Assembly (NCBI GenBank): GCA_017535945.1
Contig: JAFXTJ010000025.1
Coordinates: 1-53,105, forward strand
Direction of reading: 5' to 3'
Source of the DNA: Lachnospiraceae bacterium
Lineage (GTDB): Bacteria; Bacillota; Clostridia; Lachnospirales; Lachnospiraceae
Length of the DNA stretch: 53,105 nt
Below, piece by piece: positions 8,302 to 16,832 of the stretch; the first letter of the stretch is position 1; each line of letters begins with the position of its first letter. Below the pieces are notes generated by a model. That model did no database searches, had not been told where the DNA came from, and worked only from the letters and a program-made list of their open reading frames with translations. The position numbers and the translations under genes are program-made.

Positions 8302-8718
8302 ATGACCATCATCATTCTGAGTTCGCTTCTGCTGGGTGCCGCGGCATCCGATTTCCGGAAGCATAAGATCTATAATCTCTGGGTTCTGCCTCATCTGGCG
8401 GCGGGATTTCTTTTGGCGGTGCGGGACGGGGGAGCGGCCGGCGCGTGGAGTGCGCTTCTCTCCATGGGACTCTCTTTTGCGATGCTGTTCCCCGTGTATC
8501 TGGCCGGCGGGATCGGCGCGGGGGACGTGAAGCTGTTTGCGGCGGCGGCACCTTTTCTGGATCTCCGGGAGGTCGGGATCTGCGTCCTGCTCTCCTTTGT
8601 GATCGGCGGGGTGATGTCCGCGGGCATGCTGCTCGCGGGGAAGGGGAGGAAATACCGGATCCGGTTTGCGATCCCGATCCTCATGAGCGTGGCGTTTATT
8701 TTCGGAGGAAGGATATGA
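8302..8718 (+). CDS. Prepilin peptidase, A24 family (TadV/CpaA-like), first copy
   Basis: This 138-residue polytopic membrane aspartic protease processes class IV/Flp prepilins. The two catalytic Asp motifs are visible: ASDFRKHKIYN with Asp17 and GIGAGDVKL with Asp75. Its size matches the minimal TadV/CpaA form without the methylation domain. The ATG follows AAAAGAGGAC. Its stop overlaps the start of the next gene (ATGA), so translation is coupled with tadZ. A second A24 gene lies at 15903, so the operon has two peptidases. Confidence 0.92.
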   Translation: MTIIILSSLLLGAAASDFRKHKIYNLWVLPHLAAGFLLAVRDGGAAGAWSALLSMGLSFAMLFPVYLAGGIGAGDVKLFAAAAPFLDLREVGICVLLSFVIGGVMSAGMLLAGKGRKYRIRFAIPILMSVAFIFGGRI

Positions 8719-9734
8719 AGGAAGCCGATATCGTGATCATCGATGGCGACGCCGACTACTGCCGCAGACTGGACGGGGCGCTCCGGGCGAGGCTGTCCCT
8801 GCCGGTGCGGGTCCATGATTATACGCAGCCGGAGGCGCTTGCCTCCTATGAGAACAGACAGCAGACCGCCGCCGTCCTCATCGCGGAGCGGGAGATCTGC
8901 CGGACCGACTTAAGCGGGTTTCCGCGGGTGGTCGTCCTGTCGGAGGGGATGCAGGTGCCGCTCGAAGCGGAGACCGTGCGCCGGGTGAACAAATACGGCG
9001 GGGTTAACACGGTGATCCGTGTCATCAACGAACTGGTGTCGGAGATGCCGGATCTGTTTGAAGTCCTGCGGGATCCGGAGAAAGAGCGGGCGAAGCTCAT
9101 CGGCTTCTTTTCTCCTCTGGGGAGATGTCTGCAGACGACGGCCGCCCTTACCTGCGGACAGCTGCTGGCACAGCAGAGCAGGGTGCTGTTCCTGAGCCTG
9201 GAGCCGTTCTGCGGTCATCCGGTCACGGGAGAGAACGGGGGAGGGGATCTCTCGGAACTCCTGTATTATCACGAACTGGAGCCGGAGAAGCTTGCTTTTC
9301 ATGCGGCCCGGGCGAAGATCTCCGTCGGTCCGCTGGATGTGATCCCTCCGCCCGGCGTCTATACGGCGATCACGGAGACGGAGGGGGAGCGGTGGAGGGA
9401 GTTCTTTCTCCGGCTTGCCGCGGACGCGGGGTATGAGGTCATCCTGGCGGATCTGTCGGTGTGTGTCCGGGGATTGTTCGAGCTGATGCGCGAAATGGAT
9501 CTTCTCTACAGGATCTGCCGCGGGGATCCCGTGTCGGCCGCGAAAGAGAGGCAGTATGAACTGACGCTCAAGCGCACCGGGTTCGAGGATCTGAGCGTCT
9601 GCACGAAGCGGCTGGAACTGCCGGTGTTTTCGCGGCTCCCGGCGGATCCCGCACATTACGGGACGGGGGAACTGGCGGGGTACATGAGGCAGGAACTGAT
9701 GCAGGACGGGCTGCTTGGCGGAGGAGAAAGATGA
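8715..9734 (+). CDS. tadZ: TadZ/CpaE-like pilus assembly protein with degenerate P-loop
   Basis: This 339-residue protein has a receiver-like N-terminus (DIVIIDGDADYCRRL, residues 4-18) and a MinD/ParA-type C-terminal domain, the TadZ/CpaE arrangement used to position the Tad machine. The expected deviant Walker A (PLGGvGKTT) reads FSPLGRCLQTT near residue 135, so the glycines and the signature lysine are lost. A hydrophobic strand VLFLSLEPFCG follows. It is therefore probably an ATPase-dead polar-localisation factor. The start overlaps the upstream stop by 4 bases, and RBS GGAGGAAGG precedes it. TadZ family proteins often have atypical nucleotide sites. Confidence 0.8.
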   Translation: MKEADIVIIDGDADYCRRLDGALRARLSLPVRVHDYTQPEALASYENRQQTAAVLIAEREICRTDLSGFPRVVVLSEGMQVPLEAETVRRVNKYGGVNTVIRVINELVSEMPDLFEVLRDPEKERAKLIGFFSPLGRCLQTTAALTCGQLLAQQSRVLFLSLEPFCGHPVTGENGGGDLSELLYYHELEPEKLAFHAARAKISVGPLDVIPPPGVYTAITETEGERWREFFLRLAADAGYEVILADLSVCVRGLFELMREMDLLYRICRGDPVSAAKERQYELTLKRTGFEDLSVCTKRLELPVFSRLPADPAHYGTGELAGYMRQELMQDGLLGGGER

Positions 9735-9767
9735 GCAGATCGGATACGCGGAATGGGAGGGACCGGC

Positions 9768-11006
9768 ATGACGTCACATGAGCAGCTGCGGACGGAACTC
9801 CGGGAGGCTCTGCTGCAGCAGATGGATTATTCACGGGAGATCTCCGATGAGGAGATGTATGAGCAGATCGACCGGCTGATCCTCTCCACGGCCAGAGAAC
9901 AGGCGGTCCCTATCGGGGAGAGGAAGAAGCTTCGGGCGGAGCTCTTTTCATCGGTCCGGCAGCTGGATGTACTCCAGTGTCTGGTGGATGATCCGGGGGT
10001 TACGGAGATCATGGTGAACGGGCCGGATCATATCTTTATCGAGCGGGAGGGCCGGCTTTTCCGTTACGAGACGAATTTTTCCGACCGGGAGAAGCTCGAG
10101 GATGTGATCCAGCAGATCGTGGCCAAGTGCAACCGTGTGGTCAATGAGGCATCGCCCATCGTGGACGCGAGACTGGAGAACGGCTCCCGCGTGAACATCG
10201 TCCTGGACCCCATCGCGCTGAACGGTCCCATCATCACGATCCGCCGTTTCCCCGAGCACCCGATCACGATGGAGAAGCTGGTGGAACTGGGATCCGTCAC
10301 GGGCTATCTGGTGAAATACCTGGGCACACTCGTGCGGGCGGGATACAACATCTTCATTTCCGGCGGGACCGGGTCCGGGAAGACCACCTTTTTGAACGCC
10401 CTGTCGGACAGCATCCCGGCGGACGAGCGGGTGATCACGATCGAGGACAATGCGGAGCTGCAGATCCGGCATGTGCCCAATATCGTGCGGATGGAGGCGC
10501 GCAATGCCAATGTTGAGGGCTGTAAAGAGATCTCCATCCGGGATCTGATCAAGGCGTCGCTGCGTATGCGCCCCGATCGGATCATCGTCGGAGAGGTGCG
10601 CGGGTCCGAGGCGATCGACATGGTGCAGGCGATGAATACGGGGCATGACGGCTCCATGTCCACGGGACATGCCAACAGTGCGGCGGATATGCTCTCGAGA
10701 CTGGAGACGATGATCCTGATGGGGATGGAGCTGCCGCTGCCGGCGATCCGCGGTCAGCTGGCCTCGGGGATCGATATCATCGTGCATCTGGGGAGGCTCA
10801 GGGACCGCACCCGCAAGCTCCTGTCCGTATCGGAGGTGACGGGAGACATCGATCCGGCAAGCGGGAGGATCCGTCTGCGCACGCTGTTTCGTTTCCGCGA
10901 GACAGGAACGGCTCCGGACGGACATGTGCTGGGGGAATTTGTGAGAGAGGAGGAACTGTACAATGTCGGAAAACTACAGGCAGCAGGTGAGAGGCTTCCG
11001 GCCTGA
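9768..11006 (+). CDS. tadA: Tad pilus secretion ATPase TadA/CpaF
   Basis: This 412-residue hexameric type II/IV secretion ATPase powers Flp pilus assembly at the cytoplasmic face. Visible motifs are Walker A GGTGSGKTT (residues about 199-207), the Asp box VITIEDNAELQ, Walker B IIVGEVRG with the catalytic Glu, and the His box GHDGSMSTGHANS. The N-terminal region (VTEIMVNGPDHIFIEREG) is the typical CpaF all-beta entry. ATG 9768 sits 5 bases after GGGAGGGA and is preferred over ATG 9753. Its 3' end overlaps tadB by 44 bases. Confidence 0.97.
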   Translation: MTSHEQLRTELREALLQQMDYSREISDEEMYEQIDRLILSTAREQAVPIGERKKLRAELFSSVRQLDVLQCLVDDPGVTEIMVNGPDHIFIEREGRLFRYETNFSDREKLEDVIQQIVAKCNRVVNEASPIVDARLENGSRVNIVLDPIALNGPIITIRRFPEHPITMEKLVELGSVTGYLVKYLGTLVRAGYNIFISGGTGSGKTTFLNALSDSIPADERVITIEDNAELQIRHVPNIVRMEARNANVEGCKEISIRDLIKASLRMRPDRIIVGEVRGSEAIDMVQAMNTGHDGSMSTGHANSAADMLSRLETMILMGMELPLPAIRGQLASGIDIIVHLGRLRDRTRKLLSVSEVTGDIDPASGRIRLRTLFRFRETGTAPDGHVLGEFVREEELYNVGKLQAAGERLPA

Positions 11007-11715
11007 GCCGGGGGACTGGAAGATCCTGGTAAAGGGGATCGGGATCATCGCTTTGTTCGCGTATTTCTTCTACCGGTCTGCGATCGCTTTTGCGGCGCTC
11101 CTGCCGTTGCTCATCCCGTTCACCATCAAAGAGAAAAGAGATCTCGCGATGAAGCGCTCCCGGGAGATCGGGATCCAGTTCCGCGATGCGATCCTGTCGG
11201 TCTCCACGAATCAGAAAGCGGGATACTCCGTGGAGAATGCGTTCGGAGAGGCGGTGAACGATATGGTGCTGCTCTACGGGAAGAACAGTCTCATTGTGAA
11301 GGAACTCTCCCTGGTCATGAAGGGGCTCCGCAACAATGTGACGCTGGAGCGGCTGCTCACGGATCTTGGAGAGCGATCCGGAAATCCGGATGTGGCGGAA
11401 TTCGCGCAGGTATTTGCCGTGGCCAAGCGAAGCGGAGGCAACATGACGCAGATGATCGGGGATACGGCGGAGGTCATCGGCGAGCGGCTTTCCGTTGAGA
11501 ATGAGATCGATGTCCTGCTCGCGTCCAAAAAGATGGAGGCAAAGATCATGGAGGTGGTGCCGTTTTTCATCATTCTCTATATCGGGATCACCTCACCGGG
11601 TTTTTTTGATCCGCTCTACCACAATATGACCGGGATCCTGATCATGACCGGAGCCCTGGCACTGTATCTGTTCGCGTATCTTCTGTCGGAAAAGATCATC
11701 AGGGTGGAGGTGTAG
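10963..11715 (+). CDS. tadB: TadB-like inner-membrane platform protein (T2SF family)
   Basis: This 250-residue T2SS F-domain protein forms the membrane platform of the Tad machine. An N-terminal membrane segment (IGIIALFAYFFYR, then AALLPLLIPF) is followed by a cytoplasmic helical domain with AGYSVENAFGEAV and AKRSGGNMTQMI, both characteristic of TadB/PilC-like F domains. Two C-terminal membrane segments end the protein (VVPFFIILYIGITSPGFF and ILIMTGALALYLFAYLL). It overlaps the tadA end by 44 bases, with GAGAGGAGGAA as its RBS inside tadA, so translation is likely coupled. Confidence 0.93.
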   Translation: MSENYRQQVRGFRPEPGDWKILVKGIGIIALFAYFFYRSAIAFAALLPLLIPFTIKEKRDLAMKRSREIGIQFRDAILSVSTNQKAGYSVENAFGEAVNDMVLLYGKNSLIVKELSLVMKGLRNNVTLERLLTDLGERSGNPDVAEFAQVFAVAKRSGGNMTQMIGDTAEVIGERLSVENEIDVLLASKKMEAKIMEVVPFFIILYIGITSPGFFDPLYHNMTGILIMTGALALYLFAYLLSEKIIRVEV

Positions 11716-11718
11716 AAC

Positions 11719-13179
11719 ATGTCGTTGATCCCGTTACTGTATCTGATCCCCGGAGCTCTTGTTCTGCTGCTCCTGGTGGCCTCCGGCGGAGAGAAGCTGC
11801 CTCCGGGGGAGGAGGGAAAGGAGCCGGGGCGGTTCACCAGAGCCGGGTGGTATCTGGGAAAGAAGACCGCATTCTTCAACAGAAAGGATGCCGGGATGCT
11901 CGTGTCTGCCAATCTGGCGCTCTTAAAGCCGCGCCGTGATCCCGAGACTTCCAAGCGTCTGTATTACGCGGAAAAGATCGGTCTGCTGCTACTGCTGATC
12001 CTGGCCGGCAGTCTGCTGGCGGCGCTGGTGTCCTGGTCCTCCAGACAGGACCATGTGGTGGAGGACGGCAGGATCCGCCGGCACGGATACGGGGATGCCG
12101 CAAGAGAAGAGAGTCTGGTGCTCACGGCACAGGACGGGACCGTCCTGTCGGAGGAGATGCCGGTCAGCGTGAGCGCGAGGCAGTATACCAGAGCACAGGC
12201 GGATCAGCTCTTTCAGCGCGCGCTGACCGTGCTGCCGGGTGTGATGCGATCGGACAACGCCTCTCTGGATGAGGTCCGCACGGATCTCGTGCTGCCGGAT
12301 CACCTGGACGGATATCCCTTTGAGATTTCCTGGAAGATCGGCAATTATTCGCTGATCCATTCCGACGGACAGATCCAGACGGAGAATGTGCCGCCGGAGG
12401 GAGAGGTCGTGACCCTGACGGCGCAGTTCGCCTATCTGGACATGAACTGGGAGCAGGAGATCCCCATCCGGATCCTGCCGCCCCGGTATACGAAGAAAGA
12501 GCTCTGGGAGCAGGGGATGGAGCAGCTCCTGGAGCAGGCGGATCAGGCGTCGGTTCACGAGGATTACATGGCACTGCCCACACAGATCGGCGGCAGGACT
12601 TATACCTGGGCCGGCAAGGTGCGGGACGATGCGGGCCTGCTGTTCCTCATGGTGCTTGCGGCGGCCGCGGCGGTCTTTGTGATGAAGGATAAGGATCTGG
12701 AGAAACAGGCAGCCGAACGCGCGGACGAACTGATCCGGGACTATCCGGGTTTTGTCTCCAAGCTCACGCTGTATCTGGGTGCGGGAATGACCGTGCGCAA
12801 TGTTTTTCTGAAGCTCGCGTCAGACTATGCCGTGAAGAGGGAACGCGGCGAACTCCGGTTTCTCGGCGAGGAACTCTCCCGTGCGGTGAACGAGCTGGAG
12901 AGCGGTGTTTCGGAAGGGACGGTTTACGAGCATTTCTCTCTGCGCTGCCGTTCCCAGCCTTATACGAGGCTCTGCACGCTGCTCACGCAGAATCTCCGCA
13001 AGGGCAACGGCGCGCTTTTGCCGCTCCTCAGGGAGGAGTCGCGCAAGGCGCTCAATGAGCGCATGGATCATGCGAGGAAGCGGGGGGAAGAAGCAGGCAC
13101 CAAGCTGCTGCTGCCGATGATGCTGATGATGGTCATCGTCATGGTCGTCATCATGATCCCGGCATTCCTGTCCATTTAG
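11719..13179 (+). CDS. tadC: TadC-like platform protein with extracytoplasmic insertion
   Basis: This 486-residue protein ends in a T2SF half (about residues 330-486: DYPGFVSKLTLYLGAGMTV, TLLTQNLRKGNGALLPLL, then a Met/Val/Ile membrane helix), which identifies the second Tad platform protein. Before it lie an N-terminal membrane segment (residues 3-20), a cytoplasmic linker, a second membrane segment (about 88-105), a 190-residue beta-rich region (about 115-305) and a third membrane segment (LLFLMVLAAAAAVFVM). The beta region should face outside. Classical TadC proteins are about 300 residues without such a domain. It starts 3 bases after tadB. The platform role is secure; the insertion's role is unknown. 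Confidence 0.88.
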   Translation: MSLIPLLYLIPGALVLLLLVASGGEKLPPGEEGKEPGRFTRAGWYLGKKTAFFNRKDAGMLVSANLALLKPRRDPETSKRLYYAEKIGLLLLLILAGSLLAALVSWSSRQDHVVEDGRIRRHGYGDAAREESLVLTAQDGTVLSEEMPVSVSARQYTRAQADQLFQRALTVLPGVMRSDNASLDEVRTDLVLPDHLDGYPFEISWKIGNYSLIHSDGQIQTENVPPEGEVVTLTAQFAYLDMNWEQEIPIRILPPRYTKKELWEQGMEQLLEQADQASVHEDYMALPTQIGGRTYTWAGKVRDDAGLLFLMVLAAAAAVFVMKDKDLEKQAAERADELIRDYPGFVSKLTLYLGAGMTVRNVFLKLASDYAVKRERGELRFLGEELSRAVNELESGVSEGTVYEHFSLRCRSQPYTRLCTLLTQNLRKGNGALLPLLREESRKALNERMDHARKRGEEAGTKLLLPMMLMMVIVMVVIMIPAFLSI

Positions 13180-13255
13180 CGGTTACGCCTCCGTCCGGAC
13201 ACCCGGGAACCGGCGGAGTGTGCATAACAAATTCAGGAGAAAGGAGGAGGAAGAG

Positions 13256-13465
13256 ATGGATCTGATCCTACAGGCCGCAAGGCGGATGCTCACACGTGCC
13301 GGCTCGTTCTTCAAAGATGAAGACGGTATGGGTACGGTGGAGGTCATATTGATCATCGTTGTGCTGATCGGGCTGGTCATCGTGTTCAAACAGCAGATCA
13401 GCGGGATCGTGGAAAGTGTATTCCAGACGATCAACGAGGAAAAGAACGCAGTCACGGGCGGTTGA
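13256..13465 (+). CDS. flp: Flp-type pilin (major subunit candidate)
   Basis: This 69-residue prepilin is the likely structural subunit of the Tad fibre. A basic N-terminal leader is followed by DEDGMGTVEV and a continuous hydrophobic helix (ILIIVVLIGLVIVF). Cleavage after the Gly of DG would put Glu at mature position +5, the hallmark of class IV prepilins processed by A24 peptidases. The ATG at 13256 follows AAAGGAGGAGGAAGAG, the strongest ribosome site of the operon, which suits a highly expressed subunit. An upstream in-frame start (13220) would place a charged KEEEEE stretch in the leader. Confidence 0.9.
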   Translation: MDLILQAARRMLTRAGSFFKDEDGMGTVEVILIIVVLIGLVIVFKQQISGIVESVFQTINEEKNAVTGG

Positions 13466-13473
13466 GGAACAAG

Positions 13474-14904
13474 ATGAAAAAAGGGTATCTGACGGTATTT
13501 CTGTCACTCACGATCACGATCATGCTCTCTCTGATCCTGGCACTTTTATGGAGTGCGCGGATCGGTGCGATCAGGATGAAAACGGAATGTGCAACGGACA
13601 TTTCCATGAATTCGGTGCTGGCCGAGTATAACAGGGCGCTGTTCGAGCAGTATGACCTGCTTCTCACGGACTGCTCCTATCAGACGGTCACACCGTCCAT
13701 GGCGAACGTGGAGGAGCATCTGAAGTATTTCATGCGGGGCAATCTCCACACTACCGTCGAGGGACGGATTACCGGTACAAGAACCATGACTGCAGCGGAG
13801 TGTACGGAAGCGGTCATTCCGGCATACTCCTTTGCGACTGACGGAAACGGGGCTGTCTTAAGACGCCAGATCTTAGCCTATATGGAGGGAGAACCGGTCA
13901 CGGAGGCGGTCGCAGAAGCGGCCTCCAATCTCGCGGTCATCACTGCCAACGGATACGATACACACGACGTGGAAGCCGAAGCCGCGGAAAACTGGAAGCG
14001 GCTCAATGAGATCGAGATCCCGGAGCAGGAGGGCGAGGACGGGGAGGAGCATGAGCCGATCCCCGACAATCCGGCAAATGCGGTGGAATCCCAGAAGGGC
14101 ATCGGCGTCGTCAATCTGGCAGTCCCCGACCCGTCCGCCGTATCAACAAAAACGGTCAATCTGGGTCAGTTTACGTCCCACCGGCAGAAGAACCGGGGGA
14201 CGGGCCTGGATGAAGGAGAATCGCTGAGCCTCGTGGACCGGCTCCTGCTCGATCAGTATATGACGGAGAAGACGGGGTGTTTTACAGACCTCAAGGAAGG
14301 CAGCCTGCTGCAGTATCAGATGGAGTATCTGATCGCGGGCAAAGACAGCGATTTCGACAATCTGGAGCATTGCGCCAGGATCCTGCTCTTCTGGCGGGAG
14401 GCGGCGGATTTTGCCTATCTGGTGAGTGATGAGGCCAAGGTGGCGGAATGCGAGGCGCTGGCAACGATCATCTCGGCGATCCTCCTGTGCCCGGCACTGT
14501 TGGATCCGCTGAAGTGGTCCATGATCTTCGCCTGGTCTTTTGCGGAGGCGATCAGCGATATGCGGATCCTCTACACCGGCGGACGGGTGCCGCTCATCAA
14601 GACCGCGGAGAACTGGCATATTACATTTTTGAACCTGGCATTCTTCCGGGATCATCTGGGAGGAAACGGAGACAGCGGTCTGACCTATCAGGATTATCTG
14701 CGGATGCTCCTGCTGCTTCAGTCCGTGGAGGATAAGACGGACCGGATGGGGGATCTGATCGAGATGGATGTGAGGCAGACACCCGGGAACGGCCATTTCC
14801 GGCTGGACTGGTGCCTGGATATCTTTACGGCACAGCTGACCGTGGTGAGCCGTTCGGGCTTTCGCATGGAGATGGTGAGGACATACGGATATGAATCGGA
14901 GTAA
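13474..14904 (+). CDS. DUF5702-like pilus-locus pseudopilin
   Basis: This 476-residue protein starts with a short basic leader (MKKGYLTVFLSL) and one hydrophobic helix to about residue 30 (MLSLILALLWSARIG). The rest is long, presumably extracellular and helix-rich, with no enzyme motif. Proteins of this type recur in Tad loci of Lachnospiraceae (DUF5702) and are thought to be minor pilus-associated components. ATG 13474 has GAGGA 5 bases upstream; an in-frame TTG at 13462 overlaps the pilin stop and is less likely. It overlaps the next gene by 14 bases. The assignment rests on length, N-terminus and context. Confidence 0.75.
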   Translation: MKKGYLTVFLSLTITIMLSLILALLWSARIGAIRMKTECATDISMNSVLAEYNRALFEQYDLLLTDCSYQTVTPSMANVEEHLKYFMRGNLHTTVEGRITGTRTMTAAECTEAVIPAYSFATDGNGAVLRRQILAYMEGEPVTEAVAEAASNLAVITANGYDTHDVEAEAAENWKRLNEIEIPEQEGEDGEEHEPIPDNPANAVESQKGIGVVNLAVPDPSAVSTKTVNLGQFTSHRQKNRGTGLDEGESLSLVDRLLLDQYMTEKTGCFTDLKEGSLLQYQMEYLIAGKDSDFDNLEHCARILLFWREAADFAYLVSDEAKVAECEALATIISAILLCPALLDPLKWSMIFAWSFAEAISDMRILYTGGRVPLIKTAENWHITFLNLAFFRDHLGGNGDSGLTYQDYLRMLLLLQSVEDKTDRMGDLIEMDVRQTPGNGHFRLDWCLDIFTAQLTVVSRSGFRMEMVRTYGYESE

Positions 14905-15853
14905 AGGAGAACAACGGGAACGGGCGGGGACGGCTTTCTTCCGCGGGATCATACACAGGATCAAGCCGCTCCGGGCAGTCGACAGGATCCGGGAACCAAA
15001 GACGTCCCCGCGCGGTTCCGTGACGGTGGAGGCGGCGATGGCTCTGCCGCTGTATCTGTTCTTCTTCGTGAATATCCTGACGGCCTTTGACATCCTCCGG
15101 ATGCAGGATGACCTGACGGCGGCGCTGCACCAGACCGGGAATCATATCGCGTTTCATGCGTTTGACATGAAATACGCGGATGATGTGGTGGACTATCTGA
15201 CCGGGACTGAAGCCGGCGGAGCGAGCGGCAGTGTGCTGGATGAGGTCGGCACGACGATCTACTCGGCCGCCTATGCCCACGGCAGGATACGGGATTATCT
15301 GGGGGAGGAATATCTGGCGCACAGCTGCGTGAGGGACGGTGCGGACGGGATCAGTCTCCTGCGCTCCAAGATCATGCTGCGGGCGGACGAGATCGATCTG
15401 GTGGCATCCTGCCGGGTGAAGCCGTTTTTTCCGGGGATCATCGCTTTCCGGGATTATCCGATCGAAGCGCGTTATTTCGGCCATGCCTGGACAGGATTTG
15501 AGCCCGGCGGCGCGGGGACGGCAATTGATACGAGGGACGATCCCATCGTCTACATCACGGAGACCGGTACGGTGTATCACACCAATCTGAACTGTACGCA
15601 TTTAAAACATGCGGTCCGGGCCGTGTCGCCGGAGGAGGCAGGGGAAGCCCTGAATAATGAAGGGAGGAAGTACACGCCTTGTGAGATCTGCGGAGGGTAC
15701 AGCAACGGGCGCGGGATCGTCTACATCTCCGACGGAGGGGACCGGATCCATTCCACGGTGAACTGTCCGGGCCTCAAGCGCACGATCTACTATATCCATC
15801 TGTCGGAGGCGGGGGGCAGGCCACCGTGCTCGAAATGTGCGATGGGGCCGTGA
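14891..15853 (+). CDS. TadE-like minor pilin with two His/Cys modules
   Basis: In this 320-residue protein a 40-residue basic N-terminus precedes GSVTVEAAMALPLYLF (about residues 41-56), the TadE/TadF signature with conserved Glu. The rest would be extracytoplasmic. The C-terminus holds a duplicated metal-site-like module: His230-x4-Cys235 with Cys264-x2-Cys267, and His287-x4-Cys292 with Cys313-x2-Cys316, each CxxC preceded by Pro. Related H-C...CxxC pairs occur as small zinc-binding tails in other proteins, but their use on a pilus subunit is unusual. It overlaps the preceding gene by 14 bases, and RBS AGGACA lies within that gene. Confidence 0.82.
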   Translation: MNRSKGEQRERAGTAFFRGIIHRIKPLRAVDRIREPKTSPRGSVTVEAAMALPLYLFFFVNILTAFDILRMQDDLTAALHQTGNHIAFHAFDMKYADDVVDYLTGTEAGGASGSVLDEVGTTIYSAAYAHGRIRDYLGEEYLAHSCVRDGADGISLLRSKIMLRADEIDLVASCRVKPFFPGIIAFRDYPIEARYFGHAWTGFEPGGAGTAIDTRDDPIVYITETGTVYHTNLNCTHLKHAVRAVSPEEAGEALNNEGRKYTPCEICGGYSNGRGIVYISDGGDRIHSTVNCPGLKRTIYYIHLSEAGGRPPCSKCAMGP

Positions 15854-15902
15854 GCGGATGCGTGCCGGAACTGTGAATTATCATGAGAAAGAGGTGATCC
15901 GG

Positions 15903-16343
15903 ATGATCCAGAACATATTGAAATGGGGAGGGGTGCTGTTGCTTCTCATCGCGGCGATCCATGATATCCGCAGGCGCACGGTCCCGCGGTGGATGCTTGC
16001 GGCAGCGGGTGCTCTGTCCGCGGCGGCAGTCACGGCCGGGCTGCTGTCGGGGAGTACATCACCGGTGTATCTTGCGTTCGCGTTGCTGCCCGGGATCCTG
16101 CTGCTGTCCCTGTCCTTTCTCTCCGGAGAGGGAATCGGCTACGGAGACGGGCTGATGGGACTGTGTATCGGGCCGGTCTTCGGCGCGGAGGCCATGGCGG
16201 CCGGGATCTGCATGGCGTTTTTCTCAAGCGCGCTGCTGTCGGCGGTGCTGCTTGTTTTGCGCCGTGCGGACAGGAAGACCAGGCTGCCGTTCATTCCTTT
16301 TCTGGCGGCGGCGATGGGAGGTGTTTGTGTTGTACTGGGATAA
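15903..16343 (+). CDS. Prepilin peptidase, A24 family, second copy
   Basis: This 146-residue polytopic membrane protein has the A24 aspartates: AAIHDIRRRTVPRW with Asp21 and GIGYGDGLMGL with Asp82. The second motif has Gly-Leu in place of the usual Val/Ala-Lys after GD. ATG 15903 follows GAAAGAGGTGATCC. It is clearly different from the first A24 peptidase at 8302, so this is not a recent duplication. One may process the Flp pilin and the other the TadE-like proteins or the DUF5702-like pseudopilin. It overlaps the next gene by about 17 bases. Confidence 0.88.
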   Translation: MIQNILKWGGVLLLLIAAIHDIRRRTVPRWMLAAAGALSAAAVTAGLLSGSTSPVYLAFALLPGILLLSLSFLSGEGIGYGDGLMGLCIGPVFGAEAMAAGICMAFFSSALLSAVLLVLRRADRKTRLPFIPFLAAAMGGVCVVLG

Positions 16344-16830
16344 GAGAAAAGAGGGAGAACCCGGCGCCTACTTCACGGTCGAGATGTCGCTCGTCTTTCC
16401 GATCGTGCTCTTCGTGATGGTGCTCCTCATTCATTTCACCTTTTATCTGTACGGGCGGTGCATCCTGTCCCAGGATACCTATCTGATTGCCTTCCGCGCA
16501 AGCATCCTGCGGGGCGAGGCGGCGGAGGACCGCACCGGGTATATCGAAGGGATCGCGGGCACCCAGTTCGGGAACAAGTATTTCGGTCACAGGATCCCCT
16601 CACTGGAAATCGAGGCCGGAGACAAAGAGGTGGTGCTGCATGCCGAAACGGAGGCATCCCACCGGGCGATGAGTGCTTCGGATCTCATGCCGGTGGGTTC
16701 CTGGGTTCACGGGGCGGGCGCCCGGGCGGAGATCATCGATCCGGCGGCCCGGATCCGTCGGATCGACCGGATCGGCGATGTGGCGAAAGGGCTTTATGAA
16801 TCGGCGAAGGATAAAGGGGGAGAGGAATAA
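16327..16830 (+). CDS. TadE/TadF-like minor pilin
   Basis: This protein is about 167 residues long with one hydrophobic helix after AYFTVEMSLVFPIVLF, the TadE-type Thr-Val-Glu motif, and a soluble extracytoplasmic C-terminus with several conserved-looking Gly/His positions. No ATG fits; GGGAGG at 16316-16321 supports GTG 16327 or TTG 16330. It overlaps the preceding peptidase gene and is followed after 2 bases by the FHA gene, so all are in one operon. It probably acts as a minor or priming subunit of the Flp fibre. Confidence 0.8.
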   Translation: MLYWDKRKEGEPGAYFTVEMSLVFPIVLFVMVLLIHFTFYLYGRCILSQDTYLIAFRASILRGEAAEDRTGYIEGIAGTQFGNKYFGHRIPSLEIEAGDKEVVLHAETEASHRAMSASDLMPVGSWVHGAGARAEIIDPAARIRRIDRIGDVAKGLYESAKDKGGEE

Positions 16831-16832
16831 AG

